From assembly GCA_045604945.1 (NCBI GenBank), contig JAZUPA010000134.1, positions 1 to 12,494 of the forward strand: DNA of 12,494 nucleotides, in the 5' to 3' direction. A model generated the notes under the pieces. The model saw nothing but the letters and a program-made list of their open reading frames with translations, had not been told where the DNA came from and did no database searches. How positions within the stretch are numbered: position 1 is the first letter of the stretch; each line of letters begins with the position of its first letter. A program made the position numbers and the translations under genes. Positions 7,011-12,494 of this stretch are shown piece by piece. The DNA comes from JAISGQ01 sp045604945 (GTDB lineage Bacteria; Bacillota; Clostridia; Oscillospirales; Acutalibacteraceae).

Positions 7011-7687
7011 AAAAATGTTTGCTGGTTCTGGATTATTTAGAATTGATTTTGACAGAGAAAAGAAGTTAATACGATTGAATTTCTCTGGAAATGATGAAGA
7101 TAATACTTGCTTCAGAAATGATGCATCGATTCTATTTTTCGTTTCAAATAGTTACTGCAATGCATATCATTGTTTGGAGCGAGAGCTTAAAAGCAGATTC
7201 GAGAATAATACAATAAAAGATATTGGGCATATAATACTTCCATATTTCTTCAATTTTCGACATTTTGTAGAACTGGAATTAAAAGCATTAATTGTGGCAA
7301 TAACAAATCAATCGCCTAAATTGACACATGACCTTGATACTTTACTTGTACAAGTTGAGAATGCAATGAATGAAATTACATTTGAAAGCATTGAAAACAG
7401 ATTTCCTGGCTCCAATTACTGAGGAGGGATTCAATAAGTCCAAAAGCGAAGCTCAGGTGCTTCTTGTAAAATTAAGGAAACTGATGGATCAATATGTTTC
7501 AACCGAGTATGCGGTCGAGTATTATCGCTACATTTTTGAGAATGACAAAGGCAGCTTGATTCTTAATAATCCAACAATAGAACTGGATTTTGAAAACACA
7601 AGGTGCTTATTCCAAAGTATTGTTGATACATTTGGAGAACTTCGTGTGAAGTTAAGAGAAATAATATACATCCAATCTTCGTTTTAA
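7003..7687 (+). pseudogene. Frameshifted AT-rich gene, HEPN-like helical protein
   Basis: Two frames appear to be one broken gene. The first starts at ATG 7003 (AGGAGG at 6991-6996, 8-bp overlap with hsdS) and stops at TGA 7420-7422. The second continues in the +1 frame to TAA 7685-7687, with only 53 bases of overlap. The product would be about 225 residues and mainly helical. 'FRHFVELELKALIV' (R86-H87) followed by 'THDLDTLL' (H109-D110-L111) resembles the E-L-x-L-K and H-D-L pattern of a group of HEPN-like proteins often found with defence genes; this link is a memory-based inference. GC is about 31% over 7021-7260, far below hsdM and hsdR. Removing one base near 'tactgagg' (7418-7425) restores a single frame. 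It may be a true mutation, a sequencing error or, less likely, two separate proteins. Confidence 0.6.
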
Positions 7688-7708
7688 TATGTGACTGGAG
7701 GTGCAGAC

Positions 7709-8671
7709 TTGAATATCGAAATACCTATGAAAATACTTTCTGACGAAAAGGGCTATCTTGACCGCCAATGTCCCAATGAAAACTGTTTATTTGAATTTAA
7801 GGTCAATATGCAAGATTTGGAAGATAAAGTATCTGATGATGAGGTGCATTGTCCCCTTTGTGGTCATGTAGATTCATCAGACCATTGGTACACTGACGAA
7901 CAAGAAGAAGCTATACAAGAGATCGCTACCGATTATGTACGGTGCTATATGCTTGGTGAGCTGGATAAGATGTTCAGCAACTTTGCTCGATCAATGCGCA
8001 ATAACAAGTATATCAAGGTCACTTATAAGCGAGACAGCCCTGTTACATTCGTGAATAACCCGATAGGAGCTAAAGAAGAATGGAATCTTGATATTACCTG
8101 TGAGAAATGCGGAACAAGGTATAGTGTTATTGGTTCTGCTTATTTCTGTCCATGCTGTGGATATAATTCAGCAAGCAATGTATTTGATAACTCTATGGAC
8201 ACGATCACCAAAATGATTCAGTCACTCGATGATATGAAAGCTACGCTGACAGCTCAGTTCGGCAGAGATACTGCAGAGACAATGTGCAGATCAATGCTTG
8301 AAAATAGCTTCGGTCAGGTAGTTTCGGCTTTTCAGAAGTTTGCTCAGTGCAAATTTAAGGAGCTATCAGGTGTCGAGAAGCGTGTTAATGATTTTCAGAT
8401 GGTTGACAAAGGAAGCAAATACTTCTTTGATGAAACAGGAAGTGGCTATGAAACCTTCTTATCTTCGGACGAAATTAACCGTATGAAGCTATATTTTCAG
8501 CGCAGGCACATCATCGAACATAATACGGGAATTGTAGATCAACAATATATTGATAAATCAAGCGATACTGATTATTCTGTCGGACAGCGTATTGTTGTCA
8601 AAATAGATGAAGCTCTGGACTTAATCAACATCATAAAGAAACTATCATCAGGGCTTCTTACTCTCACTTAA
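7709..8671 (+). CDS. Zinc-ribbon protein with a C-terminal HEPN-like R-x4-H motif
   Basis: The best start is TTG 7709, with GGAGG at 7697-7701 seven bases upstream; an in-frame GTG at 7691 would add six residues but has no ribosome binding site. The 320-residue protein has two putative zinc ribbons: C21-x4-C26 with C48-x2-C51, and C131-x2-C134 with C147-x2-C150 ('CPCCG'). A helical region follows (about 165-230). Near the C-terminus, 'RRHIIEHNTGIVDQQYI' contains R266-x4-H271-N272, which fits the R-x4-6-H active site of HEPN ribonucleases. The final helix 'ALDLINIIKKL' would complete the bundle. HEPN RNases act in abortive infection and toxin systems. Its place between hsdS and hsdR suggests an effector or accessory protein of the RM locus. 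RNase activity is inference; a structural HEPN-like fold without catalysis is the alternative. Confidence 0.65.
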   Translation: MNIEIPMKILSDEKGYLDRQCPNENCLFEFKVNMQDLEDKVSDDEVHCPLCGHVDSSDHWYTDEQEEAIQEIATDYVRCYMLGELDKMFSNFARSMRNNKYIKVTYKRDSPVTFVNNPIGAKEEWNLDITCEKCGTRYSVIGSAYFCPCCGYNSASNVFDNSMDTITKMIQSLDDMKATLTAQFGRDTAETMCRSMLENSFGQVVSAFQKFAQCKFKELSGVEKRVNDFQMVDKGSKYFFDETGSGYETFLSSDEINRMKLYFQRRHIIEHNTGIVDQQYIDKSSDTDYSVGQRIVVKIDEALDLINIIKKLSSGLLTLT

Positions 8672-8697
8672 TATGTGAATAATGGAGGAATGCTATT

Positions 8698-8919
8698 ATG
8701 GATTTCTATACTGCTTACAATGAAAACGGAGATCTCGCAAAGTTTGAGATCGACGAAGGAAAGGCCAAATGTGGTCATTGTGGCAAGATTTATTATCAGG
8801 AGCGCCACGAACAGGTACCGGGCTTTAGAGAAGTAGATGATGATATTTGCCCGTACTGCCATGAATCTAACGGTCGCAGCGGCGATTGGGAGTTCTTTAA
8901 CCGAAAATTAGAAGATTAA
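8698..8919 (+). CDS. Small zinc-ribbon protein of unknown function
   Basis: Start ATG 8698 has GGAGG at 8684-8688, nine bases upstream. The 73-residue protein carries one zinc-ribbon, C25-x2-C28 ('CGHC') and C51-x2-C54 ('CPYC'), with an acidic N-terminus ('AKFEIDEGKAK') and an unusual W-E-F-F near the C-terminus. No catalytic motif is visible. It lies 26 bases after the two-ribbon HEPN-like gene and 14 bases before the next gene, so the three are probably made together. Such mini zinc-ribbons can bind DNA, RNA or protein; an antitoxin-like or adaptor role for the neighbouring HEPN-like protein is possible but not shown by the sequence. Confidence 0.7.
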   Translation: MDFYTAYNENGDLAKFEIDEGKAKCGHCGKIYYQERHEQVPGFREVDDDICPYCHESNGRSGDWEFFNRKLED

Positions 8920-8933
8920 GAGAGGTGTGTGGT

Positions 8934-9362
8934 ATGGCTAAACCGCTGAAAAAAGTCTCAAACGCCTATTGGGGGTATTATGTGAACGAAGCAGAAGCAA
9001 AGAAGTTTGATGACAGCAAGGTCGGAAAGTGGATGTATTTTTTCAAAGATAATGATTTTGCGGCTAAAATATGCGAGAAAGCGGTTGCCGATGGAGTTGT
9101 GGCAGAAGCAAAGCATAGCAACGGTCCTGACGGTGTGTGCTGTTTCTATCTTCATTATGATGATAAAGAAGCTCATAAACGCTGTATCACATATTTCCTT
9201 GAAAACGGTCTTATCCGAAAAACTAAGGCTGGAAAGCTATATAATATCTCGTTTAAGCTCGATGATCAGACACGAAACGGCGAATATGGCGACGGTTTTG
9301 TATCTGAGATCAAACTCGCTAATTTTGTAAATCTTGAAACTGGAGAATGGATCGGAGGATAA
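8934..9362 (+). CDS. Hypothetical 142-aa protein between the accessory genes and hsdR
   Basis: ATG 8934 is preferred, with AGAGAGG at 8919-8925; a GTG three codons earlier overlaps this ribosome binding site and is unlikely. I do not recognise the family. The protein is soluble and mixed alpha/beta, with a charged N-terminus 'MAKPLKKVSNAYWGYYVNEAEAKKFDD', a strand-like 'GKWMYFFKD', and 'CCFYLHYDDKEAHKRCITYFLENGLIR' that looks like a strand followed by a helix. The C-terminus 'FVNLETGEWIGG' overlaps the ribosome binding site of hsdR. There are no membrane helices and no metal ribbon. Its position, four bases before hsdR, makes it part of the operon. Its pattern could suit a small regulatory or adaptor protein of the restriction complex; that is speculation. 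Confidence 0.7.
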   Translation: MAKPLKKVSNAYWGYYVNEAEAKKFDDSKVGKWMYFFKDNDFAAKICEKAVADGVVAEAKHSNGPDGVCCFYLHYDDKEAHKRCITYFLENGLIRKTKAGKLYNISFKLDDQTRNGEYGDGFVSEIKLANFVNLETGEWIGG

Positions 9363-9366
9363 CAAC

Positions 9367-12342
9367 ATGAATGACATACTAACAGAAAAACAATATCAAG
9401 CTGAACTGCTCGGCATACTCCGTGACCGCAACGGCTATATCATCCGCAAGGCAGTGGATTTTGACCGCCGTTTTGCACTTGACCGTGAAATGCTGTTTGG
9501 CTTTCTGGAAGAAACCCAGCCGGAGACCATGGAGAAGTTGCGGAAAATCCACAAAGACCGCCTGGAAGATACGATCGTATCATTCATTAATGCAGAGTGT
9601 ACGAAGAAAAGGGGCAGCCTGCTTGAAGTCCTCCGTCATGGTGTTGAGCTTTCAGGACATAGGATTGACCTAATGTATACAAAGCCTGCAACCACATTCA
9701 ATAAAGACCTTATGGCGAAGTATCAGCAGAACCGCTTTACAGTCATGGAAGAAGTTTGGGCGAACGATAAAGAACGTATCGACGTTGTTATCTTCCTCAA
9801 CGGCTTTGCAATCATCACAATGGAACTGAAATGCAACTATGCCGGACAGTCAACAGCCGATGCGATCTATCAGTATCGTATGGAGCGTGATCCTAATTCC
9901 AGACTGTTTATGTTTAAGGCTGGCGCACTTGTCAACTTTGCTATGGACTTACACGAAGTCTATATGACAACAAAGCTCGATGGCGAAAAGACCTTTTTCC
10001 TGCCGTTTAACCAGGGCAATGGTGAAGGTGTCAATGCAGGTGCAGGCAATGCTCCCTGTGAGGACGATTATCCCGTGCATTATATGTGGGACGATATTCT
10101 CACCAAAGATACCATTCTCGACCTGATCTCCAAGTTCATTTTCAGTCAGACCTCTGAGAAAGAGAACGAAAAGACAGGAAAGGTCGAAGTCAAGGAAAGT
10201 ATTATTTTTCCCCGTTATCATCAGCTCGATGCTGTCCGCAAGCTGCTTGCCGATGTAGAGCAAAACCGCACCTCGCTCAACTATCTTATTCAGCACAGTG
10301 CAGGCTCCGGCAAGACCAACACTATCGCTTGGCTTGCGTATCGCCTTGCTACGCTCCACGATGTCGACAACAAGATCATTTTCGATAATGTTATCATCAT
10401 GACCGACAGAGTGGTTGTTGACCGACAGCTTCAAAAAGCGATCATGGGGATGGAGCATAAGTCGGGACTTATTCGTGTGATGGACGAAAAGTGCAATTCT
10501 GCCGACCTCGCTATCGCCCTCAACGGCAATACGAAGATCATTGCAACAACGATCCAGAAGTTCCCGTATATCGTGGACAGCGTTCAGGGCTTGAAGAATA
10601 AGCGCTTTGCGGTCATTATTGACGAGGCTCATTCGTCTACTGCCGGAAAAGATATGGCAGCAGTCACGCAGTCCCTCGGTATGGGTGATGAGCTGTATCA
10701 GGATATGGAGGACGAGATCGCCGCAGAGCTTGCAAGAAACGGCAAACAGCAGAATGTTTCGATGTTTGCTTTCACAGCTACACCAAAACCAACTACTTTA
10801 CAGCTTTTTGGTACGATCAATACTAATGGACAGCGTGAAGCATTCCATGTGTATTCGATGAAGCAGGCTATCGAGGAAGGCTTTATCCTCGATGTATTGC
10901 AGAATTATACCACTTACAAGACCTTCTATCAGATCAACAAGGAGATGGAAGAAGATCCGAAGATGCAGACTGCAAGTGCCAAACGGCAGATTGCTCGGTT
11001 TGTTGAGCTGCATGAAACGAACATTGCCCAGCGTATCGAGGTCATCGTAGAGCATTTCCGCACAACTGTTATGCAGGAACTTGGCGGGCAAGCAAAGGCA
11101 ATGGTCATTACAGCTTCAAGACAGGCAGCCGTCAAGTATTGTAGGGCTTTTGAAGACTATTGCACTAAAAAGGGATACAAGGGCATTCGTGCGCTTGTTG
11201 CGTTCTCCGGCAAGGTGAAGCTCCCTGATGATGATACGGAATACACAGAGCCCGGTATCAACGGTATTCCCGAAGATCAGCTCACCAAAGAGTTCGACAA
11301 GGACGATTATCAGGTGCTTTTGGTCGCAAACAAGTATCAGACAGGCTTTGACCAGCCGAAGCTCTGTGCTATGTATATCATGAAGAAGCTCAAGGGTGTC
11401 AATGCGGTACAGACACTTTCCCGTCTGAATAGAATTTGTCCTCCCTTTGAGAAAAAGACCTTTATCCTCGATTTTGTCAACAGCTATGAGGATATTGTAG
11501 GGGCATTTGCTCCGTATTACACAACCACGCTTCTCTCAAATTCCGTTACTCCGACTGCGATCTACGACCTTGAAGCACAGATAGACGCTTATGCGATCAT
11601 TGATCCCGATGATGTAGATAAGGTCAACGAGATACTTTACAAGGAGAAGGTGCAGTCTGCCGACAAGAAAAAGATCAACTTCTGCCTTGATAAGTCGCAA
11701 AAACTGATAGAGCATTACAGTATCGAAAAACAGCGTGAGATCGTGGTTGACCTCCGTCATTTCGTGCGCTTTTATGAGTTTATGATCCAAGTATCCAGCT
11801 TTGAGGATACAGAGCTTCACAAGAAATACAACTACATCATTCTTCTGCTTTCTCACATCAATATCAAACACCCAGGTCCAGGCTTCAACCTCGACGGTAA
11901 AATCAGAGCGACACAGTTCGTGCAGAAGAAACAGGACGAACATACAGAATCAGATATTGTCGCAAAGCCAGTTGTGAAGCTACCCTCTGCTGAAACATTC
12001 GGTCTTACTCCTGCAAAGGAAGAAAGGCTCTCGGAGATCATCGCAGCGATCAATGCACGGACAGGCAAATCCTATGACAGCGATGTTGCGGTAAAGGCGA
12101 TGCTCCAAATCAGAGACATTCTTATGAAGTCCGATAAGCTGAAAGCAAGTGCAAAGAATAATACGGTCAAGGACTTTGAGTTCTCTTACTTTGACGACAT
12201 TGACGATGCACTGATCGAAGGACTGGAGCAGAATCAGGACTTTTTCTCCCTACTGCTCAATGACGAGGAGATCAAGCGTGAAGTCCTCGGTATTTTTACG
12301 GAAGAAATTTATAATTCACTAAAGAAAGCAGCAGAAGAATAA
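9367..12342 (+). CDS. hsdR: Type I restriction endonuclease subunit HsdR
   Basis: HsdR translocates DNA using ATP and cuts it at a distance when the target is unmethylated. ATG 9367 is chosen because GGAGG lies at 9354-9358; an upstream in-frame TTG at 9334 lacks one. The 991 residues contain, in order, the PD-(D/E)xK nuclease (D139 and E153-L-K155, with 'AIYQY' around Q169), the helicase Walker A 'HSAGSGKT' (H310-T317), the DEAH box (D419-H422), motif III 'FTATP' (469-473), motif VI region 'QTLSRLNR' and the C-terminal helical part that docks to HsdM/HsdS. All catalytic residues are present and the length is usual for the family. It is the last gene of the operon, which delays restriction relative to modification after establishment. 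GC is close to that of hsdM, so the two probably travel together. Confidence 0.96.
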   Translation: MNDILTEKQYQAELLGILRDRNGYIIRKAVDFDRRFALDREMLFGFLEETQPETMEKLRKIHKDRLEDTIVSFINAECTKKRGSLLEVLRHGVELSGHRIDLMYTKPATTFNKDLMAKYQQNRFTVMEEVWANDKERIDVVIFLNGFAIITMELKCNYAGQSTADAIYQYRMERDPNSRLFMFKAGALVNFAMDLHEVYMTTKLDGEKTFFLPFNQGNGEGVNAGAGNAPCEDDYPVHYMWDDILTKDTILDLISKFIFSQTSEKENEKTGKVEVKESIIFPRYHQLDAVRKLLADVEQNRTSLNYLIQHSAGSGKTNTIAWLAYRLATLHDVDNKIIFDNVIIMTDRVVVDRQLQKAIMGMEHKSGLIRVMDEKCNSADLAIALNGNTKIIATTIQKFPYIVDSVQGLKNKRFAVIIDEAHSSTAGKDMAAVTQSLGMGDELYQDMEDEIAAELARNGKQQNVSMFAFTATPKPTTLQLFGTINTNGQREAFHVYSMKQAIEEGFILDVLQNYTTYKTFYQINKEMEEDPKMQTASAKRQIARFVELHETNIAQRIEVIVEHFRTTVMQELGGQAKAMVITASRQAAVKYCRAFEDYCTKKGYKGIRALVAFSGKVKLPDDDTEYTEPGINGIPEDQLTKEFDKDDYQVLLVANKYQTGFDQPKLCAMYIMKKLKGVNAVQTLSRLNRICPPFEKKTFILDFVNSYEDIVGAFAPYYTTTLLSNSVTPTAIYDLEAQIDAYAIIDPDDVDKVNEILYKEKVQSADKKKINFCLDKSQKLIEHYSIEKQREIVVDLRHFVRFYEFMIQVSSFEDTELHKKYNYIILLLSHINIKHPGPGFNLDGKIRATQFVQKKQDEHTESDIVAKPVVKLPSAETFGLTPAKEERLSEIIAAINARTGKSYDSDVAVKAMLQIRDILMKSDKLKASAKNNTVKDFEFSYFDDIDDALIEGLEQNQDFFSLLLNDEEIKREVLGIFTEEIYNSLKKAAEE

Positions 12343-12347
12343 ATCTT

Positions 12348-12400
12348 GTTGCAACTCAATATAATATTCTTCTAACAAAAGGATATTATGTAGGTTCAAC
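12348..12400. repeat. Imperfect hairpin directly after hsdR
   Basis: The segment 12348-12370 can pair with 12380-12400 around a nine-base loop (TCTAACAAA). The top 12 pairs are unbroken if G-U is allowed; the lower part has bulges. It begins five bases after the hsdR stop codon and is AT-rich with no T tract behind it, so it is a weak terminator at best. It may protect the 3' end of the operon transcript. Confidence 0.4.
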
Positions 12401-12431
12401 TGTAATAATATGTTGTTCTGAATTATGTGCT

Positions 12432-12485
12432 AAAAAACAAACAGGAAGAGACCTCGAAATGAAGTTCCTTCCTGTTTTGCTTATA
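12432..12485. terminator. Bidirectional terminator between hsdR and the next region
   Basis: AAACAGGAAG (12439-12448) pairs with CTTCCTGTTT (12468-12477); a second inner stem (12451-12455 with 12461-12465) is separated from it by a two-base mismatch, with loop GAAAT. Read on the plus strand it is followed by TGCTTATA. Read on the minus strand it is followed by a better T tract (TTTGTTTTTT). It therefore ends hsdR transcription and probably also that of a convergent gene lying to the right of the window. Confidence 0.75.
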
Positions 12486-12494
12486 GCCGCTGTA

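Noticed and set aside
7400..7430. Programmed +1 frameshift joining the two frames of the accessory gene
   Set aside because: The bases before the stop (TAC TGA) do not allow good re-pairing after a +1 slip and there is no classic slippery site; a mutation or sequence error is simpler.
9334..9366. Upstream TTG start for hsdR (11 extra residues)
   Set aside because: It lies inside the preceding gene with no ribosome binding site, whereas ATG 9367 has GGAGG at an ideal distance.
9949..10632. 227-codon open frame on the minus strand within hsdR
   Set aside because: It lies wholly inside hsdR, whose motifs are intact, and its product resembles no protein; it is a shadow of codon bias.
1..12494. 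tRNA, rRNA or CRISPR array
   Set aside because: No cloverleaf-like segments, rRNA-like conserved stretches or regularly spaced repeats were seen on either strand.

Overview
The window carries a roughly 10 kb type I restriction-modification locus, flanked on its left by the worn remains of mobile DNA. Nothing identifies the host directly. Low-to-mid GC, strong GGAGG ribosome binding sites, TTG starts, a TnpX/TndX-type serine recombinase and the protein style all fit a gut Firmicute such as a Ruminococcus relative; this is inference.

Left part (1-2102): the 3' end of a MobC-like relaxosome gene overlaps a short HUH-type relaxase (165 aa) that keeps the H-x-H motif. A possible 28-aa micro-ORF is coupled to it, and a perfect 14-bp hairpin with a T-rich tail follows. 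On the opposite strand lies the C-terminal half of a large serine recombinase whose catalytic domain is missing. It abuts, at about 1681, a 5'-truncated single-stranded-DNA-binding-protein-like fragment. A second terminator hairpin closes this region.

Right part (2103-12494): a near-consensus promoter (TTGACA, 17 nt, TATAAT) preceded by repeats drives one co-directional series of genes. In order these are a WYL-domain regulator, hsdM, a three-helix membrane protein, hsdS, a frameshifted AT-rich gene with HEPN-like features, a two-zinc-ribbon protein with a C-terminal HEPN-like R-x4-H motif, a 73-aa zinc-ribbon protein, a 142-aa protein of unknown function, and hsdR. Three of the gene junctions are 8-bp ATG/stop overlaps, implying translational coupling. 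Hairpins, one of them a likely bidirectional terminator, follow hsdR.

HsdM and HsdS should form the modification enzyme and, with HsdR, the restriction complex; the WYL protein probably controls the whole series. The unusual part is the set of non-Hsd genes inside the operon: a membrane protein between hsdM and hsdS, and four small genes between hsdS and hsdR, two with HEPN-like features. The simplest reading is a type I RM system carrying extra defence or toxin cargo. The first target domain of HsdS and the frameshifted gene are much more AT-rich than the hsdM/hsdR core, so the locus is a mosaic.
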